From NCBI GenBank assembly GCA_947846985.1, contig CANTUZ010000008.1, positions 28,477,352 to 28,541,351 on the forward strand: a stretch of DNA of 64,000 nt. The letters run 5' to 3'. This document shows positions 54,801-60,566 of the stretch, piece by piece. How positions within the stretch are numbered: the first letter of the stretch is position 1; the number at the start of each line of letters is the position of its first letter. The notes under the pieces were generated by a model. The model was given only the letters and a program-made list of their open reading frames with translations, searched no databases and was not told where the DNA came from. The position numbers were made by a program, and so were the translations under genes. The DNA comes from Fratercula arctica (taxonomy: Eukaryota; Chordata; Aves; Charadriiformes; Alcidae).

Positions 54801-57561
54801 ATAAGAACTGGACTCTGCAGACGTAGGGTGCTGCACAGCTGCATGTATTATGAATCCCAGCTAACCAGATGTTACCCCTGGATCCAGTACAATCACTAGA
54901 TACTGGGGGTCATTCTCTCACACTCTTCTCAAAGTGAAAACAGCACCCCAAAAAAACCCCACCTACACACACATTGCAAGATCACCCCGATATTTCTAAA
55001 TGTACCATGTTGCAAGTGTAGAGGATGTCTACGTAAAACTAATCTGGTGGTCTGCATGGTCCTACCCAAAATCCCAAATGCCCTGGGAAAACAGGCTGCT
55101 GAACATTATCCCCAGGCAGACCACATTTCCCACGGAAATAGTGCATATTCAGTACTCAGTGGTAGGGAATTGCTCACCGCCAGCCAAGTATAACACTGGC
55201 CATGCCCTCAGGATGCAAAAGTGGCATCATGTTCCCTCAAAGCATAGTTAGGAACTGCAGAGGTCAAAGTGACCATCGCGGTGGCAGAATGAACGAAAAC
55301 CACACTTCTAAGCAAAACAGTTACAGCTTTCACTTTCCTGCAAAATAGAAGTCACAATTATAGCAGCATCCAGAACGTAGCCATTTCCATCAACAAACAC
55401 TTCCCAGCTCGGAAAGATACTAATTATTTTACCAGACAAAAAAAAAAAATAATTAAACTTCTAAACTTCTGATTTGCTCTAAACTCTTTCCTCTGAGATT
55501 AATGTTCTCTTAGGAAGTATGCATATACATCCCTAATTTTGTATAGTTTCTCCATGTGCTTTTTTCTTCTGCCTTCCAAATACCTCTCTTGCTGCAGATT
55601 CCAAAACACAATTTTTAAAACTTCAGAAATCCCCAAAGTTTGCTGAAAAAAAACAGTTTTATTTTGTTTCCCTGTCCTACCTATATTTGAACTATTCCAA
55701 TATTAACACAGCTAACCAAAACGATCAACAAAGGACAAATTGCTGCCAAACACTGTCAGAGTTTCCTCTCACGTGAGCAACCAAGCACGAGAGAAACACT
55801 AACATGGAAGTAATTAAAAACACCCTTAAAATAGAAACGTAAGCACGCAGCGCAAATTGCCAGCTCACAGGAGAAGGGGGGAAAATGCTATCTTTTGATC
55901 TTTCTTTAGTGACATTTTAAGCATTTGACACTTGCTTGCAATCACTACCCAGAACACAATCTTCAGAATTCATGTTAACCAGTATTTTTCTAATTACTCC
56001 AAAGAATAGCTTTATTTTTGCTCCTGAAAAAATAGCTGTTCAGGCAAAGCATTCTTGGGTGGACTTTTAGCATCTTAGATGGGACACTGGGCAAGACCAT
56101 TCAAGTTCAATGGCTTTTTCTATTAATTACTATGGTACTCATCTATAAAATCCAAATTCTTCATTTAATATCACAATTGACAGTTGAAAGCATCTCTCTA
56201 GCAACCATCGCTACCACACTTGCAGCCAAAGGATATAAAAACACTAGAGAAGTCTACAACAACCTTCTACAGGAAATGCTATTTTGAAAAATCAACAAGA
56301 AGTACAGAGGAAATTTTAGGACTATCATGTTCATTTAGGTTGGGGGTTTTTTCCTGTTTGTTTGGGTTTGATTTTTTTCTTTGTTTTTTTTATTTTTTTA
56401 AGACCATCAGGGAAAATAAATAAGGAGGAAGCTCAAGGGAGATGACGCTTTAATGAAGCACTTTTAGGAACTTATTTCAAGAAAACAACCACGTACTGAT
56501 AATCACAGGGAAAGCCTAACATCAAGGTCTTCTTTGATCAGATTCCCCATTTAAAACAGCAGCAAGTCTTTCACAGAGTGGGGCCCCAGTTAAGCAGATC
56601 TGTAGGATCACTTCTCCAGTCTGAACCAGATGGTTGGACCCCACTCCCTGCAGAAGCTGCAGTGCCAAGACTACACCAGACAAACTGCTGGAGTTAGCTC
56701 CGAATAAACTGATGGCTTCATGTCAGTGAAAAACATGAAGAAAAGGAAGGTTGATTCAAAAGCCCAGGAAACACCTGGAAATCACCATTCTGTATCTGCT
56801 TTACATTCTCGCCACTTCCAGAGGCCACAGATTGTAGTCAGGACTGGCAGGGTTCATTTCTAACAGTACGGATTTAAGTTAAAATCAAAGAGGGGAAAAA
56901 AAAAACAACTGCTAAAAGACCAAGTTTAAATGGAGGGGGTTTTTTTCACTGCCAAAACACTTAACGACTACTTGTTTACAGCTGCTTACCATTATTCTGG
57001 CTAGAATAAACCAATCTGCAGAACAGTAATTCCTTTGTGGGCAAATCGTGGCCAAGATACTGCTTCCTTACCCTCACTGCTGAGACCTATAGTGAAGCTT
57101 TATTTCAAGTACAGTCAAATGGTAAATAACAGCTCCTGATCTGCAGACTCTTCATAAAAGGAAACTCTACAGAGAGTAAAAATATGCAGCTTTCAGCTGT
57201 TTTCATTCATTTTCTCACTAAGAGAGAAAACAATGTCCCTGACTGACCTGCACACTTGGAATAATTACCATACACTTAGAAAATTTAGTCACCTGCTGGA
57301 GATAATTATATTTCAGGCTACTAATTAGGATTCCACTGAAGTCCCAGTCTCTAACTTCCAAATAATTTCCATTCTGTTACTTGTTAATTACTAAGGACAT
57401 GATTAATACTGTCATTGCAACAGCTCATAAGCATGGTGCTTACATATCACAGGCACCTAACATGCCAAGTCACATACCAAAGCGTTGACATCCTCAGTTT
57501 TGTAGATCAACATCCGTATCTCTTCTGGATCGCCACTGAAAATTGCTTGGACCAGCGGTGG
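12788..57561 (-). CDS. ANKRD44: ANKRD44, partial: 15 internal coding exons (2-16)
   Basis: This is the overall gene entry; the coding sequence is the join of the 15 exons listed separately. The joined frame gives 541 codons of near-continuous 33-residue ankyrin repeats with TPLHxAA helix-turn signatures. Paralogue-specific residues match ANKRD44 rather than ANKRD28: [38 protein letters not shown] and NLGVE before the exon 8 IDEMN. In the family, ANKRD44 and ANKRD28 are proposed regulatory subunits of protein phosphatase 6, probably recognising phosphoprotein substrates through the ankyrin solenoid; they have no catalytic residues. No signal peptide or membrane segment is seen. Exon numbering assumes a short coding exon 1 of nine residues, as in human, lying beyond position 64000. 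The C-terminal half lies beyond position 1. All junctions are GT-AG and all phases agree, so this looks like the functional gene and not a pseudogene. Identity rests on remembered family sequence, not on a search. Confidence 0.96.
12900..13902 (-). other. ANKRD44: ANKRD44 intron 15
   Basis: This 1.0-kb intron includes a T15-type run at about 13351-13367. No repeat family was recognised. Confidence 0.75.
13903..13983 (-). CDS. ANKRD44: ANKRD44 exon 15, frame-neutral charged insert in repeat 15 (residues ~486-513)
   Basis: With the preferred acceptor these 81 nt complete a lysine codon (AA+A) and read [20 protein letters not shown], then KEKEAA, plus two bases (TT). The segment is Glu/Lys rich, is not an ankyrin repeat, and lies between the two helices of repeat 15. 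It corresponds to the human segment NKTILGNAHDNSEELERARE onward. Both flanking introns are phase 2, so the exon can be skipped in frame. The acceptor is a tandem site, AAGAAG at 13984-13989: using the distal (downstream) AG gives start 13983 and the human length, while using the upstream AG gives start 13986 and one extra residue. The donor is gtaagtttg. The conserved reading frame and ANKRD44-specific sequence make it a real exon; whether it is a cassette exon is inference. Confidence 0.93.
16258..16280 (+). promoter_or_regulatory. LTR core promoter: CRE plus TATA box
   Basis: TGACGTCA at 16258-16265 is followed 8 bp later by CATATAAA at 16273-16280. The spacing and order are those of a compact retroviral U3 promoter responding to CREB/ATF-type factors. 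Transcription from it would run to the right on the plus strand, antisense to ANKRD44. Activity is inferred, not shown. Confidence 0.7.
16449..16454 (+). terminator. LTR polyadenylation signal ATTAAA
   Basis: The variant signal ATTAAA lies about 170 bp downstream of the TATA box, followed by a T/C-rich segment at 16455-16515. This is the expected position of the R region end in this LTR. Confidence 0.55.
17326..17466 (-). CDS. ANKRD44: ANKRD44 exon 14 (residues ~439-486, repeats 14/15)
   Basis: These 141 nt complete Arg and read [20 protein letters not shown], then [20 protein letters not shown] and AASDMDR, plus two bases (AA). The exon covers repeat 14 and the first helix of repeat 15. The acceptor is tatgttccag and the donor is gtaagaaag. 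Phases are 2 and 2. Two internal segments near 17345 and 17449 (minus strand) repeat TTTGCACTATGC with single-base differences, because both encode PLHYAA of successive repeats. Human has GRTALHYAAAS where this has [11 protein letters not shown]. Confidence 0.97.
17467..18214 (-). other. ANKRD44: ANKRD44 intron 13
   Basis: At 748 bp this is the shortest intron in the window. It has a short local duplication of CATAGCAACACT at about 17802-17825 and a T15 run near 18177-18191 close to the exon 13 donor. Nothing else was recognised. Confidence 0.8.
18215..18283 (-). CDS. ANKRD44: ANKRD44 exon 13 (residues ~416-439, repeat 13)
   Basis: These 69 nt complete a glycine and encode [20 protein letters not shown] and then CG, plus two bases (AG) of an arginine codon. 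This is the outer helix and loop of repeat 13. It was found by working back from the phase gap between exons 12 and 14. The acceptor is ttctctttccag and the donor is gtaggtaaa. It is flanked by phase 2 introns on both sides and is a multiple of three, so it is frame-neutral. Human has ADFHKKD, so His is Asn here. Confidence 0.96.
18284..20724 (-). other. ANKRD44: ANKRD44 intron 12
   Basis: This 2.4-kb intron has a GC-richer segment at about 20150-20560 next to exon 12, while the remainder is AT-rich. A G/T-rich run (repeated GGTTTGTT-like words) lies at 20060-20120. No additional coding exon fits the phase between exons 12 and 13. Confidence 0.75.
20725..20788 (-). CDS. ANKRD44: ANKRD44 exon 12 (residues ~395-416, repeats 12/13)
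   Basis: At 64 nt this is the smallest exon in the window. It completes Gly and reads [20 protein letters not shown], then G, plus two bases (GG) of a further glycine. It joins the repeat 12 loop to the first helix of repeat 13. Human has TPDKFGRT, so Lys is Ser here, in the solvent-exposed loop. The acceptor is gctgtctgcag and the donor is gtgagtagc. Phases are 1 in and 2 out. Its flanking exons 11 and 13 complete its split codons exactly, which supports both boundaries. Confidence 0.95.
20789..22127 (-). other. ANKRD44: ANKRD44 intron 11
   Basis: This is a 1.3-kb intron between exons 12 and 11. I see no repeat family or additional exon in it. Confidence 0.75.
22128..22210 (-). CDS. ANKRD44: ANKRD44 exon 11 (residues ~367-394, repeat 12)
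   Basis: These 83 nt complete Lys and encode [20 protein letters not shown] followed by CRKLLSS, plus one base of a glycine. This is repeat 12, with the variant [11 protein letters not shown] core and the paired cysteines in SDCCRKLL. Human has IHSMFPLH, so Ser is Asn here. The acceptor is tgcctttcag and the donor is gtaagtaaa. Phases are 2 in and 1 out. Confidence 0.96.
22211..25733 (-). other. ANKRD44: ANKRD44 intron 10
   Basis: This 3.5-kb intron is AT-rich with no recognised repeat. One perfect CRE-type octamer, TGACGTCA, lies at 24452-24459. No exon-like conserved frame was seen. Confidence 0.7.
25734..25848 (-). CDS. ANKRD44: ANKRD44 exon 10 (residues ~329-367, repeats 10/11)
   Basis: These 115 nt read [20 protein letters not shown] and then [18 protein letters not shown], plus two bases (AA) of a lysine codon completed by exon 11. 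The exon is the loop of repeat 10 and almost all of repeat 11. The acceptor is gtcttttgcag. The donor must be placed as AA|gtaggtgg, because the coding frame needs the following G from exon 11. Phases are 1 in and 2 out. Confidence 0.96.
25849..29076 (-). other. ANKRD44: ANKRD44 intron 9, containing an ancient CR1
   Basis: Of these 3.2 kb, more than a third (about 26480-27770) is an old CR1/L3-like LINE in gene sense. An A14 run lies at 28776-28789. The rest is unassigned. Confidence 0.75.
26480..27770 (-). mobile_element. Ancient CR1/L3-like LINE fragment
   Basis: About 1.3 kb resembles the ORF2 region of old amniote CR1/L3 elements in gene sense. Landmarks on the plus strand, in the correct order for an antisense CR1, are CAGTCTGTCCTCGTAAGTCA (compare the younger copy near 9677), TGGTCAACAAGCTTCTGATC and CCCCAGATCCTT. 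They continue with AAGCTGTTAATGAAAATACT, CAACTAGTTATGCACCAAC and a block near 27660-27720 like the end of the known consensus. It has many indels and no open frame, so it predates the other copies. Exact ends are uncertain. Confidence 0.75.
29077..29155 (-). CDS. ANKRD44: ANKRD44 exon 9 (residues ~303-328, repeat 10)
   Basis: These 79 nt encode [20 protein letters not shown] and then QTLIQN, plus the first base of a glycine. This is repeat 10, whose second helix carries the family-typical [12 protein letters not shown]. The acceptor is tttctgttag and the donor is gtgagtttc. Phases are 0 in and 1 out. No amino-acid difference from the human protein is apparent from memory, so this is one of the most conserved segments seen here. 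Confidence 0.96.
29156..30601 (-). other. ANKRD44: ANKRD44 intron 8
   Basis: This 1.4-kb intron holds a possible ancient MIR-like SINE remnant near 29920-30065 (separate entry). The remainder shows no recognisable feature. Confidence 0.75.
29920..30065 (+). repeat. Possible ancient MIR-like SINE remnant
   Basis: GTTTTACAGATGGAAAACTG followed by AAACACACAGAGTTTAAAGT resembles the conserved core of MIR/CORE-SINE elements. The downstream ATATGAACTCAGAGATCTCA, ending CCAGTACCC, resembles their tRNA-unrelated 3' part. The match is by eye and from memory; the element would be very old and unlikely to be active. Confidence 0.4.
30602..30814 (-). CDS. ANKRD44: ANKRD44 exon 8 (residues ~232-302, repeats 8-9)
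   Basis: These 213 nt (71 codons) form the longest exon in the window. It begins [20 protein letters not shown] and includes [20 protein letters not shown], ending NNGADVNIQ. It carries two nearly complete ankyrin repeats. [13 protein letters not shown] separates it from ANKRD28, which has IDCGAIVNQKNEK. The acceptor is ctcattttag and the donor is gtaaaactt. Phases are 0 on both sides, so the exon is frame-neutral. Skipping it would remove about two repeats without changing the frame. Confidence 0.97.
30815..32216 (-). other. ANKRD44: ANKRD44 intron 7
   Basis: This 1.4-kb intron is AT-rich with an A14 run near 31168. No repeat family or gene was recognised. Confidence 0.75.
32217..32359 (-). 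CDS. ANKRD44: ANKRD44 exon 7 (residues ~184-231, repeats 6/7)
   Basis: These 143 nt complete a glycine codon and read [20 protein letters not shown], then [20 protein letters not shown] and HLLNLGVE. This gives the second half of ankyrin repeat 6 and most of repeat 7. The acceptor is tcttttgaag, a weaker AAG acceptor with a broken pyrimidine tract; the donor is gtacgtgat. Phases are 1 in and 0 out. Human has LDVVALL where this has LEVVALL. Confidence 0.96.
32360..34674 (-). other. ANKRD44: ANKRD44 intron 6
   Basis: This 2.3-kb intron contains a 22-nt A run (34326-34347; a T run on the coding strand) and an A-rich stretch at 34419-34443. Nothing else was recognised with confidence. Confidence 0.75.
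34326..34347 (+). repeat. A22 homopolymer
   Basis: A 22-nt A run about 330 bp downstream of exon 6 in intron 6, with a second A-rich stretch at 34419-34443. On the gene-sense strand it reads as a T tract. Confidence 0.9.
34675..34762 (-). CDS. ANKRD44: ANKRD44 exon 6 (residues ~155-183, repeats 5/6)
   Basis: These 88 nt encode [20 protein letters not shown] followed by RALHWAAYM, plus one base of a glycine codon. The exon supplies the outer helix of repeat 5 and the first helix of repeat 6. The initial ATG is an internal Met, not a start: it follows directly after the acceptor tacttctag and continues the GHIE of exon 5. The donor is gtaaggctc. Phases are 0 in and 1 out. Confidence 0.97.
34763..36899 (-). 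other. ANKRD44: ANKRD44 intron 5, containing a CR1 copy
   Basis: This 2.1-kb intron has about a quarter of its length made up by the CR1 copy at 36309-36872, which abuts the exon 5 donor. The rest is unique-looking AT-rich sequence with no recognised element. Confidence 0.8.
36309..36872 (-). mobile_element. CR1 LINE, 5'-truncated copy next to exon 5 donor
   Basis: This is 564 bp of CR1 aligned by eye to the copy at 9282-10080. The shared blocks include CCCTGGCAACCTGTTCCAGT-like 3'UTR words, the YEDRLRE region and TACTCCAGGTGGGGTCTCAC. The 3' tail at 36309-36325 has two near-perfect octamers (ATTCTATG ATTCTGTG on the minus strand). Similarity stops sharply after CTCCCTCG at about 36872, which is 5' truncation typical of CR1. 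It is in the sense orientation of the host gene. The clearer tail suggests it is younger than the copy in intron 16. Confidence 0.95.
36900..37100 (-). CDS. ANKRD44: ANKRD44 exon 5 (residues ~88-154, repeats 3-5)
   Basis: These 201 nt (67 codons) start [20 protein letters not shown] and end [15 protein letters not shown]. The exon covers the second helix of repeat 3, all of repeat 4 ([20 protein letters not shown]) and the first half of repeat 5. Both flanking introns are phase 0. The acceptor is gctgttgcag and the donor is gtgagttgt. Human has Leu where this sequence has Met in [12 protein letters not shown], and Val where this has Ile in GHIE. A CR1 retroposon begins only about 26 bp inside the downstream intron, which is unusual for a constitutive exon. 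Confidence 0.97.
37101..40638 (-). other. ANKRD44: ANKRD44 intron 4
   Basis: This 3.5-kb intron is unremarkable AT-rich sequence. I see no recognisable repeat or gene, only short homopolymer runs (for example A14 near 37861 and a T/C run near 37910). The polypyrimidine region before the exon 5 acceptor is gctgttgcag preceded by mixed sequence. Confidence 0.75.
40639..40709 (-). CDS. ANKRD44: ANKRD44 exon 4 (residues ~64-87, repeats 2/3)
   Basis: These 71 nt complete the split glycine and read [20 protein letters not shown] followed by SRSE. The exon carries the beta-hairpin loop ending repeat 2 and the first helix of repeat 3. [15 protein letters not shown] is diagnostic: ANKRD28 has [15 protein letters not shown] at this place. 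The acceptor is ttgcttgcag and the donor is gtgagtaag. Intron phases are 1 upstream and 0 downstream. It is among the shortest exons here and sits alone between introns of about 7.6 kb and 3.5 kb. Confidence 0.97.
40990..41030 (+). repeat. Degenerate (TATG)n repeat
   Basis: Imperfect TATG/TACG tetramers (ATATGTATGTAGGTATGTAC and following) over about 40 bp close to exon 4 in intron 3. Confidence 0.8.
46678..46800 (+). mobile_element. CR1 3' tail fragment
   Basis: A short CR1 3' end in plus orientation, opposite to the gene. It reads GCCTGATCTAACTTTGGAAT ... GGGCTGGATCAGGTAACCTC ... CCTTCCAGCCTGAATTATTC and then a decayed ATTCTATG-type tail (ATTATTCTAGGAATTAAG). The same 3'UTR word order is typical of bird CR1 subfamilies. 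Its left boundary is unclear and may extend to about 46600. Confidence 0.8.
47605..47624 (+). repeat. (GATA)n microsatellite
   Basis: Four tandem GATA units with flanking TATATA and CACATAC words, in intron 3. Likely length-polymorphic. Confidence 0.9.
48288..48366 (-). CDS. ANKRD44: ANKRD44 exon 3 (residues ~38-64, ankyrin repeat 2)
   Basis: These 79 nt encode [20 protein letters not shown] followed by ELLILS, plus the first base of a glycine codon. This is the core of ankyrin repeat 2, with the TPLHVA turn and the outer helix IIELLILS. The acceptor is ttctgtag and the donor is gtaaggt. The exon enters in phase 0 and leaves in phase 1, so skipping it would shift the frame. Compared with the human sequence as I remember it, Ser-Glu is Asp-Ala-Glu at the start and Ala is Ser after HVA. 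These are conservative changes typical of a bird orthologue. Confidence 0.96.
51281..51320. repeat. Near-perfect 40-bp palindrome
   Basis: TATCTGTACT and a T tract are mirrored by an A tract and GGTACAGATA. The arms are about 18 nt each with a single mismatch, and the centre is the T-to-A switch at 51302/51303. A second, perfect 10-bp palindrome, ATGTTAACAT, sits directly beside it at 51271-51280. The region could form a hairpin or cruciform. Confidence 0.85.
52959..52972 (+). repeat. (AT)n microsatellite
   Basis: A run of seven AT units, followed by ACACACCC and three copies of ACTAGTA between 52980 and 53006. Low-complexity sequence in intron 2. Confidence 0.9.
54310..54410 (+). repeat. 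20-bp minisatellite, five copies
   Basis: Five tandem units of CATGCAAGAACAGCAGCGAC occupy 54310-54410. The central units are identical; the first is 21 bp and ends CAGAG, and the last ends CAGA. Because 20 is not a multiple of three, the open frame that crosses the array on the plus strand shows the same DNA in three frames in turn (HARTAA, MQEQQ, CKNSS). The array lies in intron 2. Confidence 0.95.
57478..57561 (-). CDS. ANKRD44: ANKRD44 exon 2 (residues ~10-37, ankyrin repeat 1)
   Basis: These 84 nt hold 28 codons, from [20 protein letters not shown] to the end DVNAL. They form the N-terminal capping ankyrin repeat, which lacks the full TPLH motif, as expected for a cap. The acceptor is ttcttccag and the donor is gtatg. 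Both flanking introns are phase 0, so the exon is frame-neutral. The first codon (CCA) follows directly after the acceptor, which fits a preceding exon ending in the codon for Gln of the family N-terminus (MAVLKLTDQ in human). No in-frame start codon lies in this exon before the repeat, so translation must start upstream, outside the window. Confidence 0.95.
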
Positions 57562-60166
57562 CTGGAAGAATCAAACAGAAGCAGCAGCATTAGAGGTTTG
57601 TTTGTTTTCTGTTTAAAAGGAGAGCATATTATTCCCGCTAACGTTTACTAACGCTGCTCGCAGACATTGTATGACCCCAGTAACAAATCACCAAAAGTAT
57701 CTCATCGGTAAGAACTATCAGTTTGCTTGAGGATAAACTGAAATCATTAGTATGTTTGCACGTATAATGAGCGTGTGTGTGCACAAACAGGGACCCCCAT
57801 TAGAATGGCAACTTTTGTCAACAACACGCAATTAGCCCAGATGTTCTCCTTGGCATGTAAGGGAAAAACTAATTACATCAGATATTGCTGCATGCTTGCT
57901 GTTGGCACAGATTAATGGTCATGCAATACACATTTAGAAACAGAACATTATGCAGATAATGAATTTCTGGGCAATTACTAAACATCTTGTATCTTTTTAC
58001 TGAATAAATATGCAACGAGCACGGTTAATTTTAACCACCCAAGAAGCAAAATAATTATCTTATTGTGTCAAGTCTGTTATTATGCTATTATGAATCGGAA
58101 TGCATAAATAAATAATCAGGCATACGGGAGAAACAATATGCCACGCTCATTCCTCTGGCAATGCTGGCGTCACTGCCCATCGGTGGGAGGGAGCGCTGCA
58201 TATGCTCCGTTACACCTCCAGAGCTGGCAATTTCGGTCTTTCTGCTGAGGTTTGCTCTGGACCCCCAGCAGCAAATATCCAAGTTATTAACCAAGCTGGC
58301 AGAACACAATCCGCTGAATTAAAAGAACAAAAAATTGCTGGTGGAGACTTAGAAAAAGAAGGGGACGAATCACAAAGACGCCCATCCCCTGAAGCATGCA
58401 GCTGAAGCAGGCAGTGGCCCCACTGCCACCGTCACCCCTCCTGAAGACAGCGTGTGTTCCCCCGAGCTCACTGCCCACCTCCAGGCTGCCCCCATGGTCC
58501 TACGAGCAAAAAGGGGTTTGTGGTGCCATGCAATCACCAGAATCTAAAATAACCCTGCAAAATGGAAGCATGCATGACTACTTCAGCGCATAAAACCACA
58601 ACAGTTCTTGAGACTCTGCAGAATTTAACTCTCTTGTAAACAGGTTATCTCAAAATTCACAAACAAGCTGGAAGAACAAAGAAAATGCCATTTTGTCCCA
58701 ATCTTTTCACTGCAGAATTCATCATATTCAAATGTGGAAAATGCATTTCTAAGTTGATGGCATCTATTTTAAGACATATTAATCCCTTATGTCCTTGAGA
58801 AAAGATTCACACTGGAATTTCATTCCTGCCACTCCTCAGATGGAAAAAGGACTAAAGCAGCATCTTTTATCACAGCTGTCTGCAGTCTCGTGTATTGTAG
58901 TGCATGTTTGAAAAAGAAAGAAAAAAACCTGCATTTCACTTTAACCATTTAGCATGCTTCCTTCCCAGCCCATGTCAGAACGGCCAAAGACTAATTCACC
59001 AGAATTTAGCTAGGAGTGAGACGGTCTCATTTCTGCATTTTTCTCTACCAAAGAAAATGTTAAAAGTGATTCTCTAATCTTAACCCACTAGCCACTAATG
59101 AAAATCACTATTTCCTAGACTTAGCGCAAATGTAATAGTAACAGCTATGAAGAAACAGTGAATGTTTAGGAAATTAGAATGCTCACACCAAAATATTTCC
59201 ATTTCATGTATATTTATCATAATATTTAAATAACAAAATAAACAGGAAAGCATAGAATTCCTCAATTTCAAGACGAATGGCACACAACCCAGTGGCCAAG
59301 CAACAAATACCCCCAGCAGCTTGGATTAGTCCTGGAACCTGCTTGCAGGTACACCCAGCACCCAACGAGGAGTATCAGCCAGGCTCTGCTGACACCTGAG
59401 CTGAGACTTCAGACAGAGGCACCATCACCGAGAGAAAACCTCCACAAACTTAAAATCTACTGGATTTTTTTCTTTTAAAGTTCAAATACTTTTACAGGTG
59501 ACGTTTTTGTTTTAATGGGGAGAGAGTAAAGTACTGTGCATAATTACATTAAAAAAAGAGGAAAGCCCCACAATAAGACAGTTTGACCCTTCCTCCCTCT
59601 GCCAGAAATCTGAATCAGACACCTGGTTTTACAGGAAATGCTTGAGCTTTTTCATTAGCATCAGCTGCTTAACACAGAAAGCAGATTGAGAATAACACTG
59701 TGTTCTTTAGACCCATAACATATATAAGATCCTCATCTCAATTTTTGTCCACCATACCACAGTCACAGCTACATGCACTTCCTTATATCAAACCCCAGTA
59801 TTTACTGTGTCTCTGAAGCAGGTTATAGTCTCCCACTGCTGATATAAATAACCTCTGCTGACAGGAAATAGCTGCCACATACCCATTTGCAAAGGCCTTA
59901 GTCCTTCAGCCCTTTTTCCCATTAAATTTCCTTTTTGTAAATTAATTACAATAGAATCTATCACTGCTAATTGTACCAGCAAGAGACAGAGATAACAAAA
60001 ACACTCAGAGGCTGTGAACTGGAAAGAACAGATAAAACCAGTACAGGTTAATAACCATCGTGAGTCACTGCTGCGCAATTTCTCCAATTGACCATTTTTC
60101 TAATTTACTACCTCCTGATTTTACTTAATTTCAAAGGTATTGGTTTTGAAGTGAGAAATGCATTAT

Positions 60167-60216
60167 TGTTAAGGATTTTTTTTTTGTTAAGGAATTTTTT
60201 TGTTAAGCAATTTTTA
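60167..60216 (+). repeat. Three-copy T-rich tandem repeat
   Basis: TGTTAAG followed by G/C, one or two A and 5-10 T occurs three times in a row, starting at 60167, 60185 and 60201. The period of 16-18 bp suggests slippage in a T-rich region of intron 1. Confidence 0.75.
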
Positions 60217-60532
60217 TTACGTATTAAGGCATGTTTCCGTGTAAGATGCACAGTCATGCATAATGACCTGTTCAGGAAAAATATCAGAAGCGCGTTGCAG
60301 CGTTGTTGCTGCAATCTGAGGTCAGAGCTGAGAATGTGCATTCGCATCCATCAGCACAATGAAAAAAGCATTGCTCCATTCAGCAGCTGACAGTGATGAA
60401 ATGGAGCTTGTGCAGTTACGTACGTGTTGATGATGGATGTCCAATGACCTGAACAGATTACCTTCTTGATCTCCAGGGATAAGCATGTTCATGCATGAAT
60501 GACTTCAACTTTAAAGAATTTCTTTTTTCTTT

Positions 60533-60535
<3 letters not shown>

Positions 60536-60562
<27 letters not shown>
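60536..60562 (+). repeat. T27 homopolymer with T/C-rich leader
   Basis: A 27-nt T run preceded by TTCTTTTTTCTTTTTC from 60520. On the gene-sense strand this is a poly-A run in intron 1. I see no retroposon body attached to it. Confidence 0.9.

Positions 60563-60566
<4 letters not shown>

Larger units (their letters stand above)
48367..57477 (-). other. ANKRD44: ANKRD44 intron 2
   Basis: At 9.1 kb this is the longest complete intron in the window. It holds a 20-bp minisatellite (54310-54410), an (AT)n run (52959-52972) next to repeated ACTAGTA words, and a near-perfect palindrome (51271-51320). Several open frames of 76-168 codons have no recognisable domain. No retroposon of the clear CR1 or LTR type was seen. 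Confidence 0.75.
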
